DNA from: an uncultured Streptococcus sp.
GTDB taxonomy: Bacteria; Bacillota; Bacilli; Lactobacillales; Streptococcaceae
Direction of reading: 5' to 3'
Length of the DNA stretch: 12,558 nt
Assembly: GCA_934196125.1 (NCBI GenBank)
Contig: CAKPVT010000041.1
Coordinates: forward strand, 1 to 12,558
This document shows, piece after piece, positions 1 to 7,584 of this stretch. The number at the start of each line of letters is the position of its first letter. Position 1 is the stretch's first letter. The translations under genes and the position numbers were made by a program. The notes beneath the pieces are model-generated. The model made no database searches. It was not told the DNA's origin and saw only the letters and a list, made by a program, of their open reading frames with translations.

Positions 1-76
1 ATTCAAGTTTATCGCAGTGAGGGTGTTTTTTATTGTTTAGAATTTTCTCTTGACTTTTTATATAGAATGTCTCCTT
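1..76 (-). other. Region downstream of queE, no gene called
   Basis: This short stretch follows the queE stop codon. It holds a Shine-Dalgarno-like AAGGAG (minus strand, 71-76) with no ATG, GTG or TTG at a usable distance, so no fourth que gene can be called here although queF is a common neighbour in other genomes. The frame that continues from queE past its TAA has no stop up to the window edge (about 25 codons), but it has no start and is probably open by chance. No terminator with a U-run is visible, so the que transcript may continue beyond the window. Confidence 0.4.
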
Positions 77-790
77 TTAAACACCGCGTTGGTTGTCATA
101 TAAAAGCGTGTGTAATTGTGGCAACACGCGCACGCTTTGCCATTCTGGGTCAGCTGCTACTATCTCCCATAGTAGTCGCAAACGGTCGAGCTGGTGCTCC
201 ACGATATTGCCGTTGGCGTGCGGTTCTGGATTACCAGCTGATAAATACAAAACATCAGGCTGATAACGTTTTTGAATCATTTTAGCAAACGCCAAATCGG
301 CATCATCAAAAACTGGAATTTTAAAGGTGATTTGCTCTTTTTTCAATTGCGAAACAATAAAATCAAGCGTTTCAAAATTAACCGTCATCTTACTTGACGG
401 TGGCTTGGGACTAAGCGTTACTTGGTCAATGTCCTTTAGCCACGTTTGCCAGCGCGAGCCTTGCGTTTCAATAGCTAAGGTCACCCCGCGCGCTTTTAAT
501 TTGGCAACCAGCTCTGCCATATTATTCGCCAATAAACATGGATTGCCACCTGATAAAGTCACATAATCGTACGTTCCCAATTGGTCAAGCTGCTCAATCA
601 CTTCATCAACAGTCATTCGCTTAGGCTTTTCCGAACCATCCCAAGTAAAGGCAGAATCGCACCAATCGCAATGATAGTCACAGCCACCCGTTCTCACAAA
701 CATGGTCTTTTGACCAATCGCTCTGCCTTCACCTTGAAAAGTTGGACCAAAAATTTCAAGAATCGGAAGGGTTAACTGACGTTTAGTCAT
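77..790 (-). CDS. queE: 7-carboxy-7-deazaguanine synthase QueE (radical SAM)
   Basis: QueE converts 6-carboxy-5,6,7,8-tetrahydropterin (CPH4) to 7-carboxy-7-deazaguanine, the ring-contraction step of queuosine synthesis, using a [4Fe-4S] cluster, SAM and Mg2+. The 237-residue protein shows the canonical radical-SAM motif CX3CX2C (Cys37, Cys41, Cys44, in GGCDYHCDWC), the family start motif FGPTFQGEG at about 14-22, and the GGNP variant of the SAM-binding GGEP motif at 81-84. The end, LLYDNQRGV, is typical of the Gram-positive type. A longer reading frame extends upstream to 850, but I chose the ATG at 788-790: it has GGGAG about 9 bases upstream, and the extra 20 residues would lie inside queD. 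The gene overlaps the end of queD by 8 bases, so the two are probably translationally coupled. It is the last of the three que genes in the window. Confidence 0.95.
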   Translation of the reverse strand: MTKRQLTLPILEIFGPTFQGEGRAIGQKTMFVRTGGCDYHCDWCDSAFTWDGSEKPKRMTVDEVIEQLDQLGTYDYVTLSGGNPCLLANNMAELVAKLKARGVTLAIETQGSRWQTWLKDIDQVTLSPKPPSSKMTVNFETLDFIVSQLKKEQITFKIPVFDDADLAFAKMIQKRYQPDVLYLSAGNPEPHANGNIVEHQLDRLRLLWEIVAADPEWQSVRVLPQLHTLLYDNQRGV

Positions 791-1229
791 CAATCTCCCA
801 CTCCCTTCTAAATTCCGCAAATGATGTCGGTGTTTCATACAAGCGGACATATTCTACACGAATCTCACGTTCTTTTAGCAAATACTGCGCAACTTGCTTA
901 AAAATCCAGTAAACCATATTTTCTGCTGTAGTGTTCATATAGGGCAGGCTTTTATTGAGGTAATGGTGGTCTAAACTTGGTTCCAACTGTTTTTTGTAAA
1001 TCTGTTTGAGGTCGCCAAAATCAACTGCCATGCCACGGTCATCAAGCAGCCCAGAAACCGCAATTTGCAAACGATAAGTATGCCCATGCAAAGCCTTACA
1101 TTTACCATTGTAATTGAACAAATGGTGTGCCGCATCAAAGGTGAATTCTTTTGAAACCATGACACGACGTGGGCAATAAACCAAGGATTCACCCGTTGGG
1201 ACTTTTAGCTCTTTTGGTATTTCAAACAT
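783..1229 (-). CDS. queD: 6-carboxy-5,6,7,8-tetrahydropterin synthase QueD
   Basis: QueD acts before QueE, converting 7,8-dihydroneopterin triphosphate (from GTP by FolE) to CPH4. The 148-residue protein is of the PTPS/QueD fold. Visible site residues are the zinc histidines in DAAHH (about 35/36) and HGH (48 and 50), the catalytic Cys44 in NGKCKALHGH, the Asp87-His88 pair in LDHHY, and Glu132 in RLYETPTS. The short N-terminal extension before VSKEFTFDAAHH is usual in Firmicute QueD, to my knowledge. The ATG at 1227-1229 overlaps the queC stop by one base (TAATG), which indicates coupled translation. The stop codon TAA lies inside the start region of queE. Function is assigned from motifs plus operon context; a mammalian-like PTPS role is unlikely beside queC and queE. 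Confidence 0.95.
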   Translation of the reverse strand: MFEIPKELKVPTGESLVYCPRRVMVSKEFTFDAAHHLFNYNGKCKALHGHTYRLQIAVSGLLDDRGMAVDFGDLKQIYKKQLEPSLDHHYLNKSLPYMNTTAENMVYWIFKQVAQYLLKEREIRVEYVRLYETPTSFAEFRREWEIDD

Positions 1230-1882
1230 TAGGCTTGCCCTTTCTTTGCAAGGTATTTTTCAAGACCTGCCTGACGAAGCTTGCAAGCAGAACATTCACC
1301 GCAACCACTTCCTTTAATGCCGTTATAGCACGTTAGCGTATTTTCTCGAACATAATCAAATTTGCCAAGTTGGTCAGCTAATTCCCATGTTTCTGACTTA
1401 TCAAGCCACATCAGCGGTGTTTGAATAACAAAATTATAATCCATTGCCAAATTCAGCGTAACATTGAGTGATTTGACAAAGGCATCACGACAGTCTGGAT
1501 AACCTGAAAAATCCGTTTCACAAACACCAGTAATAATGTCTGTGATACCAAGACGCTTCGCCAGCACAGCCGCAAACGATAAAAACAAATGATTTCGACC
1601 ATCAACAAAAGTATTTGGCAAATCATCGTCTAGATTTTCGATTGCAATATCACGAGTCAAGGCATTTTCAGTTAATTGTCCCAATAAAGACATGTCTAGC
1701 AAATGGTTTTTAACCCCTTGTTCGGCAGCGATGTGTTTGGCTACTTCAAGTTCCAAACTGTGACGTTGACCATAATTAAACGTGACAGTTTCCACGTGGT
1801 CGTAGTGTTTCAAAGCCCAAAATAGGCAAGTTGTTGAATCTTGTCCGCCACTAAAGACGACAAGTGCAGATTGACGTTTCAT
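1229..1882 (-). CDS. queC: 7-cyano-7-deazaguanine (preQ0) synthase QueC
   Basis: QueC is the ATP-dependent ligase that turns 7-carboxy-7-deazaguanine and ammonia into preQ0 by way of an adenylated intermediate. The 217-residue protein has the PP-loop SGGQDS at 11-16, the FNYGQRH segment at 35-41, and a C-terminal zinc site of four cysteines (185, 194, 197, 200 in CX8CX2CX2C). The frame is open upstream to 1963, but I chose the ATG at 1880-1882: it is preceded by a strong AGAGGAG site about 6-7 bases away and starts with the family-typical MKRQSALVVFSGG. The longer version would translate the terminator of the leader and has no ribosome site. This is the first gene of the queC-queD-queE operon and lies behind a structured leader with a candidate preQ1 switch. 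Confidence 0.96.
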   Translation of the reverse strand: MKRQSALVVFSGGQDSTTCLFWALKHYDHVETVTFNYGQRHSLELEVAKHIAAEQGVKNHLLDMSLLGQLTENALTRDIAIENLDDDLPNTFVDGRNHLFLSFAAVLAKRLGITDIITGVCETDFSGYPDCRDAFVKSLNVTLNLAMDYNFVIQTPLMWLDKSETWELADQLGKFDYVRENTLTCYNGIKGSGCGECSACKLRQAGLEKYLAKKGQA

Positions 1883-1915
1883 CTTATCTCCTCTATATCT
1901 TTTCAGATATTTGGG

Positions 1916-1948
1916 CAAAAGAAAATCCCTCATGGGAATCCACAAGGG
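1916..1948 (-). terminator. Intrinsic terminator in the queC leader (attenuator)
   Basis: On the minus strand, positions 1948-1927 form a 9-base-pair stem (CCCUUGUGG with CCAUGAGGG, including two G-U pairs) closed by the 4-base loop AUUC. It is followed directly by the U-rich run AUUUUCUUUU (1926-1917). The run ends about 35 bases before the queC start codon, so termination here would switch off the whole operon. The position between promoter and first gene is that of a conditional attenuator, not an end-of-operon terminator. Confidence 0.75.
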
Positions 1949-1991
1949 CGCTAATTCAGTCATTAGGCTGGTTTTTTTTAGCGATGGCCTT
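1949..1991 (-). promoter_or_regulatory. Candidate antiterminator pairing in the queC leader
   Basis: The segment CGCUAA (minus strand, 1983-1978) is the exact complement of UUAGCG (1954-1949). Beyond a small internal bulge the pairing continues as AAGG (1991-1988) with CCUU (1947-1944). CCUU belongs to the 5' arm of the terminator, and CGC of the first strand shares bases with the 3' strand of the aptamer stem P1. Forming this helix would therefore open both the aptamer and the terminator, as expected of an antiterminator. When the aptamer is folded, the freed bases can instead make the small CUAAU/AUUAG hairpin (1966-1951). This was read by eye and no free energies were computed. Confidence 0.55.
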
Positions 1992-2003
1992 TCCCAAACA
2001 TCG
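1966..2003 (-). promoter_or_regulatory. Candidate preQ1 riboswitch aptamer (class I-like)
   Basis: The leader contains a compact element with the architecture of a preQ1-I aptamer. Stem P1 is CGAUG (2003-1999) with CAUCG (1986-1982), around a 12-base loop UUUGGGAAAGGC. It is followed by an A-rich strand (CU plus eight A) and then CCAGCC. The loop's UUGG can pair with CCAG of the tail to make the H-type pseudoknot, and a C stands just before the 3' strand of P1, where I recall the ligand-pairing cytosine in class I. Loop length equals that of the B. subtilis aptamer as I remember it, but several loop bases differ from the class I consensus. The evidence for ligand identity is therefore mainly the queCDE context. 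It could be a divergent class I aptamer or another preQ1-responsive fold. Confidence 0.55.
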
Positions 2004-2020
2004 TTATTATTAACGTTACT

Positions 2021-2049
2021 ATCATATCATCTTTGCAACAGATATTCAA
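2021..2049 (-). promoter_or_regulatory. Promoter of the queCDE operon
   Basis: On the minus strand there is TTGAAT (2049-2044), a 17-base spacer, and TATGAT (2026-2021) preceded by TG with one base between (extended -10). Transcription would begin near 2014, about 10 bases before stem P1 of the candidate riboswitch, leaving a leader of roughly 130 bases before the queC ATG. This is a typical sigma-A promoter. Confidence 0.75.
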
Positions 2050-2073
2050 TGACTAAAAAAATGCAAGAATAAG

Positions 2074-2107
2074 AAAACAGGACTTGCTTAAAACAAAATC
2101 CTGTTTT
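2074..2107 (-). terminator. Terminator behind the ABC exporter genes
   Basis: A 9-base-pair inverted repeat, AAAACAGGA/TCCTGTTTT (2107-2099 with 2082-2074), encloses a 16-base loop. It sits 17 bases past the stop codon of the last exporter gene. On the minus strand the T-run forms the end of the stem and continues as CTTATTCTT, so it is a plausible but not strong intrinsic terminator. The plus strand has six T after the stem, so it may work in both directions. It separates the exporter transcript from the que promoter at 2049. Confidence 0.6.
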
Positions 2108-2123
2108 TTATTAATAATTATGC

Positions 2124-3893
2124 TTATTTGCTTTTGGCAAACTGGCTATTGTAAAGATCATAATAGAAACCTTTCGCAGCTAATAAACTTTCATGATTGC
2201 CTTGTTCAATGATTTGACCATTGTTAAGCACCAAAATCTTATCAGCCTCTTGAATGGTTGATAGGCGGTGAGCAATGACAAAGCTTGTACGTCCTTCCAT
2301 TAATTTAGCCATAGCCTTTTGAATCAATAATTCCAAACGTGTGTCAACAGATGACGTTGCTTCGTCCAAAATCAGGATTTTAGGGTCAGCAAGTAAGGCA
2401 CGCGCAATGGTTAACAATTGTTTTTGACCAAGCGATACGTTGCTTGATTCTTGGTTCATTTCCATATTGTAACCACCTGGTAGCGTGCGAATAAAGTGGT
2501 CAACATTGGCAGCTTTAGCAGCCTCAACAACTTCTTCATCTGTCGCATCCAAGTTCCCGAAACGGAGATTTTCCTTGATACTTGCCTCGTAGAGCCACGC
2601 ATCTTGCAAAACCATTCCAAATTGTTTGCGATATTCTTGGCGTGACAAGTTGCGAATATCATGACCATCAATTTTAATCGAACCAGAGGTAACGTCGTAG
2701 AATCGCATTAAAAGATTAATCAGCGTTGTCTTACCAGCCCCTGTTGGACCAACAATCGCCACCATTTCACCTGGTTTGACATCAAGATTGAAATTTTGAA
2801 TCAATGGTTTGTCTGCCACGTATTGGAAGGAAACATTTTCAAAGCTAACTTGACCTGTTAAATCATGTGTCAAATGCTCTGTTACATCAGCAACTTCTTC
2901 TGGTTCATCTAGAACTTCAAAGATACGGTCAAGTGATGACTTGGCACTTTGAAGAATGCTTGCCAACTGTGTAATGGTTTGAACAGGTTGACTGACTTGC
3001 CAAACGTATTGAACGAAAGCTTGCATATTACCAACCGTCAAGTTTCCAGAAAGAACTTGCAAAGCTCCCAAAACTGCCACAATCAGGTAAGCCATATCAG
3101 AAATTGCACTAAGAACTGGCATCATAATTCCTGAAATAAAGCTTGCCTTGAAACCAACTTCTTGCAAATTTTGAGTGATTTCACAAAATTCTTCACTTGA
3201 AATTTCTTCACGACCATAAAGTTTGATAACGTTAAAGCCAGTTAGATTTTCCTGAACAAAACCGTTCATATCACCGAGAGTGTCAGCTTGTTTTTTGAAA
3301 TAGGGTTGAGATTTTTTCAAAATAAACTGAGCACTGATATAAGTGATTGGAATGATTAAAATAACTACCAAAGCCAAACGCCAATTGAGGTAAAGCACCA
3401 TGCAAATAACCAAGAAAATGGTTAAGAAGGCGTTGATAATTTGAAGGAAACTTTGTTGTAAAGCGTTTGAAACTGTTTCAACATCTGACGTAAAACGCCC
3501 CAAAACATTTCCGAATTGTTGACTGTCAAAATAAGAAACTGGAACTTTATTGATTTTTTCACTTAAATCTCGGCGCAAATCATGAATACTTTTTTGCACA
3601 GCGTCAGTCATGAAATAGTTTGACCAATAGCTTCCTAGCTCATAACCTAAACCTCGCAAGAAATAAAGGGCTAAAATCATTGCAATATAAGAAATATTGA
3701 TATGAGCACCTGCTACACCGCGCGCCATGTCAAGAAGGTTTGCCGTCAATTCTGTAATGGCAAGCCCTAAAATAAAAGGTTCCAATACACTCATGACACT
3801 GCTGAAAACTTTCAAGAAAATGGCAAGAAAAAGCGCACCTTTATATTGTTGGAGATAATCCCATAAACGTAGAAAAACGTTGCGTTTTGACAT
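2124..3893 (-). CDS. Heterodimeric ABC exporter subunit (catalytic Walker B half)
   Basis: This is a half-size ABC exporter (589 residues) with six membrane segments in about residues 15-310 and a C-terminal ATPase domain. Walker A is GPTGAGKT (382-389), Walker B ILILDE (506-511) with the catalytic Glu511, and the switch histidine is His542 in IAHR. The signature motif is degenerate: VSLGQ (486-490) in place of LSGGQ. In LmrC/LmrD, BmrC/BmrD and TM287/288-type pairs the degenerate signature of one half faces the degenerate Walker B of the other, and the neighbouring gene supplies exactly that. The start is 2 bases past the partner's stop codon, with AAAGGAG in the partner's last codons. The likely role is export of drugs or amphipathic compounds, with subunits made in equal amounts. 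The substrate cannot be read from sequence, so I give no gene symbol; EfrAB, PatAB and SatAB are related systems. Confidence 0.9.
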   Translation of the reverse strand: MSKRNVFLRLWDYLQQYKGALFLAIFLKVFSSVMSVLEPFILGLAITELTANLLDMARGVAGAHINISYIAMILALYFLRGLGYELGSYWSNYFMTDAVQKSIHDLRRDLSEKINKVPVSYFDSQQFGNVLGRFTSDVETVSNALQQSFLQIINAFLTIFLVICMVLYLNWRLALVVILIIPITYISAQFILKKSQPYFKKQADTLGDMNGFVQENLTGFNVIKLYGREEISSEEFCEITQNLQEVGFKASFISGIMMPVLSAISDMAYLIVAVLGALQVLSGNLTVGNMQAFVQYVWQVSQPVQTITQLASILQSAKSSLDRIFEVLDEPEEVADVTEHLTHDLTGQVSFENVSFQYVADKPLIQNFNLDVKPGEMVAIVGPTGAGKTTLINLLMRFYDVTSGSIKIDGHDIRNLSRQEYRKQFGMVLQDAWLYEASIKENLRFGNLDATDEEVVEAAKAANVDHFIRTLPGGYNMEMNQESSNVSLGQKQLLTIARALLADPKILILDEATSSVDTRLELLIQKAMAKLMEGRTSFVIAHRLSTIQEADKILVLNNGQIIEQGNHESLLAAKGFYYDLYNSQFAKSK

Positions 3894-3895
3894 TG

Positions 3896-5635
3896 TTATT
3901 CTCCTTTCATCTCGTCTGCATTTTTCAATTGTGAGTTAGCAATTTCACGATAAATCGTGTTTGTTTGCATCAATTCATCATGTGTGCCACGTCCCACAAT
4001 TTCACCTTTATCGAGGACGATAATTTGGTCAGCATCCATGATCGTTCCCACACGTTGTGCCACAATGAGAACGGTCGCTTCTTGAGTGACTTCTTTCAAA
4101 CGCGCACGCAATTGCGCATCCGTTTTATAATCAAGAGCTGAGAACGAATCATCAAAAATATAAATATCAGGTTTCTTAACAACCGCACGCGCAATGGACA
4201 ACCGTTGTTTTTGTCCTCCTGATAAATTGCTACCGCCTTCTGCCAAATGTGTTTGGTAACGCTCATCACGGCTTTCGATAAATTCTTTTGCTTGTGCAAC
4301 ATCTGCTGCTTCTTGTAATTCATCAACTGTTGCATCCGTTTTACCGTATTTTAGATTTTCGGCAATGGTTCCCGTAAACAAGAGCGCTTTTTGAGGAATA
4401 AAGCCAATCTTCTGACGTAGAGCTTTCAATTGATAGTCTCTAACATCAACACCGTCAACCAAAATTTTACCAAGTGTGACATCGTAAAATCGTGGAATCA
4501 GATTGACCAAAGAAGATTTTCCAGAACCTGTTGAGCCGATAAAGGCAATGGTTTCACCAGGTTTGGCTTTAAAGGAAATATCTTTTAAGACTGGACTTTC
4601 TGTCTCACCAGGGTAAGCAAAAGTCACCTTGTCAAATTCCAGATAACCTTTTATTTCAGTCTCAGTCACACCATTTTCATTAGGTGTAATTGAAATTGGC
4701 ATTGCCATAACTTCTGAAATACGCTCGCTTGAGACAACAACACGAGGATACATGGTAAAGAGATTGGCAAAAAGTAAGAATGAAAAGAGCGCATGGAAGC
4801 TATATTCAATAAAAGCAACCAGATTACCAATCTGCAAATCACCTCTTGAGAGCGGATTTAAGGCAAACCAGACAATGGCAACAATCATTGAGATGATGAT
4901 AAAGACAAATGATGGCTCTGTTAAACCAGTTAGTTTGAACAGACGACTTGAAATGCCTTTATACTCTTCGTTTTTACTATCAAAGCGTTCTTCTTGAAAA
5001 TCTTCTCTAGCAAAGGCGCGAATGACACGCAAACCAGTCAAATTTTCACGAACATATTGGTTAATTTTATCAAGGGTGGCTTGTTGTTTTTCAGACAAAG
5101 GCCGTGTGCGTGTCGCAACGTAATAAACCACAAGTACCAAAAAGGGAATAGCCACCGCAACAATCCAGGCTAAGGACGGACTTGTTACCAAAATCATGAC
5201 AACACTAAAAACAATCATGAGTGGTGTCACAACCCCCATACGGAGAGATTGTTCAGCAAATTGCATAAGTATAAAAGCATCGCTTGTCATCCGAGTGACA
5301 AGTGATGATACACCGATTTGTTCGTATTCATGGTGTGAGTATCCCTGCAATTTATCGTACATGTCATTACGCATGTCTTTAATCATATTAGTCGTGATTT
5401 TTCCTGCCGCATAAGCTAAAGTAACACGACCAATCGCTCCAACAATAATCACGATAAGCATGACAATTGCCCAGAAATAAACCTTATCTTTATTTCCAAC
5501 TGTTATCCCTTGGTCAATCATACGAGCTAGTGCTGTTGGCAAACCAAGGTTAACCACAACAAATGTAAAAGCTCCTAATACATCCAAAATGAGCCATTTG
5601 GGATATTTTTTCAAATAAGTCCAAACTAGTTTCAT
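3896..5635 (-). CDS. Heterodimeric ABC exporter subunit (degenerate Walker B half)
   Basis: This half-size ABC exporter (579 residues) has six predicted membrane helices in about residues 15-295, followed by the nucleotide-binding domain. Walker A is GSTGSGKS (367-374) and the signature is an intact LSGGQ (471-475). After Walker B the catalytic Glu is replaced by Asp496 (IYIFDD), and the switch His is replaced by Gln527 (VAQR). Both changes mark the non-catalytic ATP site of an asymmetric exporter, completed by the gene that follows 2 bases downstream. The open frame reaches 5710, but I chose the ATG at 5633-5635 because it has AAAGGA about 9 bases upstream and the typical opening MKLVWTYLKKYPKW; the longer start has no ribosome site and a poor N-terminus. 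It lies 77 bases after the ABC-F gene. I see no convincing promoter in that gap, so it may depend on read-through. Confidence 0.9.
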   Translation of the reverse strand: MKLVWTYLKKYPKWLILDVLGAFTFVVVNLGLPTALARMIDQGITVGNKDKVYFWAIVMLIVIIVGAIGRVTLAYAAGKITTNMIKDMRNDMYDKLQGYSHHEYEQIGVSSLVTRMTSDAFILMQFAEQSLRMGVVTPLMIVFSVVMILVTSPSLAWIVAVAIPFLVLVVYYVATRTRPLSEKQQATLDKINQYVRENLTGLRVIRAFAREDFQEERFDSKNEEYKGISSRLFKLTGLTEPSFVFIIISMIVAIVWFALNPLSRGDLQIGNLVAFIEYSFHALFSFLLFANLFTMYPRVVVSSERISEVMAMPISITPNENGVTETEIKGYLEFDKVTFAYPGETESPVLKDISFKAKPGETIAFIGSTGSGKSSLVNLIPRFYDVTLGKILVDGVDVRDYQLKALRQKIGFIPQKALLFTGTIAENLKYGKTDATVDELQEAADVAQAKEFIESRDERYQTHLAEGGSNLSGGQKQRLSIARAVVKKPDIYIFDDSFSALDYKTDAQLRARLKEVTQEATVLIVAQRVGTIMDADQIIVLDKGEIVGRGTHDELMQTNTIYREIANSQLKNADEMKGE

Positions 5636-5685
5636 AGTAAGTTTCCTTTCTAATCTGTTCTCTATTTTTAAGTAACGAAATACCT

Positions 5686-5730
5686 TCTTTCTGCAAGAAA
5701 GAGTGACCATGCTTATTCAGCTAAGTCACT
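5686..5730 (-). other. Two adjacent hairpins at the end of the ABC-F gene
   Basis: On the minus strand AGTGAC (5730-5725) can pair with GTCACT (5707-5702), with a further inner GCT/AGC, around the ABC-F stop codon. Directly after it TCTTTCT (5702-5696) pairs with AGAAAGA (5692-5686) around a 3-base loop. The first is followed by CUUUCUU, a weak U-run. They could act as a leaky terminator or an RNA-processing site between the ABC-F gene and the exporter pair, but neither is a strong classical terminator. Confidence 0.3.
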
Positions 5731-7584
5731 CAAATAATCGTATCTTTCATATTTTTCAAGTAGGGTTTCATTAGCTTCGTCTAATGAACGTTGAAGATCT
5801 GCTAATTTGCCATAATCACTGGCACTTTCCTGCATTTGCGCTTCAATAGTTTCGATGTCCTCTTCAAGTTTGGCAATCTCATCTTCGATGACTTCCCATT
5901 CTTGTTTTTCAAAGTAAGACATGCGTTTTTTCTTCGTTTTTTCCTTCTCAGTCTTTTGTGACGGCGCTTTTTTAGCTTGTTCCACTACGGCATTTTCTTC
6001 AAACGCTTTTTCATCAAGATAATCCGTATAATTTCCGAAGAATTCACGAACACGCCCATTTTCAAATGCTAAGATTTTATTAGCCACTTTATCAAGGAAA
6101 TAACGGTCGTGGCTAACCGTGATAACTGGTCCTGAGAATGTTTGCAAGAAACTTTCAAGAACTGTCAATGTTGCAATATCAAGGTCATTGGTTGGTTCAT
6201 CAAGAAGAAGCACATTTGGTTTTTCAATCAAAATTTTCAACAGGTAAAGGCGTTTTTTCTCACCACCAGATAATTTTGAAATCAATGTGCCATGTGTTGA
6301 ACGTGGGAATAAGAATTGTTCTAACAAATCTGTGACACTTGTTGTTCCAACGCTTGTTTTGACCTCATCAGCTACTTCTTGCAAATAATTGATGACACGT
6401 TTGTTTTCATCCATGTCTTTTGTCAATTGTGAGAAACAGCCAATGCGAACCGTTTCACCAATTTCAAGATTCCCAGCTGTCGGCTGCAAACCACCGTTTA
6501 TCAAATTAAGAAGCGTTGATTTTCCGACACCGTTATCACCAACAATTCCGATTCGGTCTTTATTTTGCACCAAAAGGTTAAAGTCAGTCAAAATCTGTTT
6601 ATCAGGATAAACAAAGGAAACATTTTCAAAATTGATAACTTTTTTACCGATTCGGCTTGTTTCAAAAGTAATCTCAAGTTCTGTTGATTGTGTCGCTCCT
6701 GACAAATCAGCTTTCAAATCATTGAAACGATTGATACGAGCTTGCTGTTTTGTCGCACGCGCTTGTGGTTGCGTACGCATCCAAGCTAATTCTTGCTTGT
6801 AAAGTTGTTTTTTCTTGTGAAGCGTTGCAGCGTCACGCTCATCTTGCTCCGCACGCAAACGCACATAATCTTGATAATTTCCTTGATATTCAGTCAATTG
6901 ACTATTAGCCAATTCAAAAATACGCGTTGCCACATTATCCAAGAAATAACGGTCGTGGGTGATGAAAAGCACTGTTTTCTTAGAATTTTTTAGGAAATTC
7001 GTTAACCAAGCAATGGTATCAATATCCAAGTGGTTGGTTGGCTCGTCCAATAATAACAAGTCTGCATCATTTAACAAAACTTGCGCCAACTGAACACGAC
7101 GACGAAGCCCACCAGACAAAGCACCAACTTTTTGTGACAAATCGTCCAAACCTAGCTTTGTAAGAACAATTTTGACTTCACTTTCAATCGCCCAAGCGTC
7201 AAGCGAATCCATTTCTGCCATGACTTTTTCAAGTTTAGCTTGATTAGCTTCATTGTAATCAGCCATCAAGGTCTCATAGGTCTTAATCAAAGTCATCTCA
7301 CGCAAATCAGACGACAAAACTGTATCCAAAATAGTTTTATCGTCATCAAATTCAGGCTCTTGGGTCAAATAAGCGATTTTATAACCATTCTTAGCTGAAA
7401 ACGGAGACACGTCGCCATCAAAGCCAAGACGACCAGAAATGACATCAAGGAGCGTTGTTTTCCCCGTTCCATTGACACCAATAACCCCAATGCGGTCAAA
7501 ATCATGAATAATAAAGGAAATATCACGAAAAACAGTCTTATCACCGACCGATTTTGTTAAGTGTTCTACGATAAAATCACTCAT
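5713..7584 (-). CDS. ABC-F family ribosome-associated ATPase (Uup/YfmR type)
   Basis: ABC-F proteins have two ATPase domains and no membrane part; they bind the ribosomal E site and act on stalled or particular translation states. This 623-residue protein has Walker A1 (GVNGTGKTT, 36-44), signature LSGGL (156-160) and Walker B LLLLDEPTNHLD (176-187). An arginine/lysine-rich linker follows at about 232-300. The second domain has Walker A2 (GDNGVGKST, 349-357), LSGGE (438-442) and LLLDEPTNDLD (459-469). A lysine-rich stretch (about 538-556) leads to a C-terminal coiled coil (about 560-612). The C-terminal coiled coil and the length point to the Uup/YfmR subgroup rather than EttA or antibiotic-resistance ABC-F proteins. 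B. subtilis YfmR has been reported to help EF-P at difficult sequences such as polyproline; that role is inferred here. The ATG overlaps the cca stop (ATGA), with AGAAAGGA inside cca, so translation is coupled. Confidence 0.9.
   Translation of the reverse strand: MSDFIVEHLTKSVGDKTVFRDISFIIHDFDRIGVIGVNGTGKTTLLDVISGRLGFDGDVSPFSAKNGYKIAYLTQEPEFDDDKTILDTVLSSDLREMTLIKTYETLMADYNEANQAKLEKVMAEMDSLDAWAIESEVKIVLTKLGLDDLSQKVGALSGGLRRRVQLAQVLLNDADLLLLDEPTNHLDIDTIAWLTNFLKNSKKTVLFITHDRYFLDNVATRIFELANSQLTEYQGNYQDYVRLRAEQDERDAATLHKKKQLYKQELAWMRTQPQARATKQQARINRFNDLKADLSGATQSTELEITFETSRIGKKVINFENVSFVYPDKQILTDFNLLVQNKDRIGIVGDNGVGKSTLLNLINGGLQPTAGNLEIGETVRIGCFSQLTKDMDENKRVINYLQEVADEVKTSVGTTSVTDLLEQFLFPRSTHGTLISKLSGGEKKRLYLLKILIEKPNVLLLDEPTNDLDIATLTVLESFLQTFSGPVITVSHDRYFLDKVANKILAFENGRVREFFGNYTDYLDEKAFEENAVVEQAKKAPSQKTEKEKTKKKRMSYFEKQEWEVIEDEIAKLEEDIETIEAQMQESASDYGKLADLQRSLDEANETLLEKYERYDYLSDLAE

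Noticed and set aside
791..850. Longer queE start inside queD.
   Set aside because: The ATG at 788-790 has a ribosome site and gives the family N-terminus; the extra 20 residues only reflect the overlap with queD.
1883..1963. Longer queC start (27 extra residues).
   Set aside because: It would translate the leader terminator, has no ribosome site, and the inner ATG has AGAGGAG and the conserved N-terminus.
5636..5710. Longer start of the exporter subunit (25 extra residues).
   Set aside because: There is no ribosome site, the N-terminus is untypical, and the inner ATG is well placed behind AAAGGA.
5636..5712. Promoter TTGCAG with a -10 near TACTTA for the exporter genes.
   Set aside because: The -10 matches the consensus at only two positions and the spacing is not ideal, so it is not supportable.
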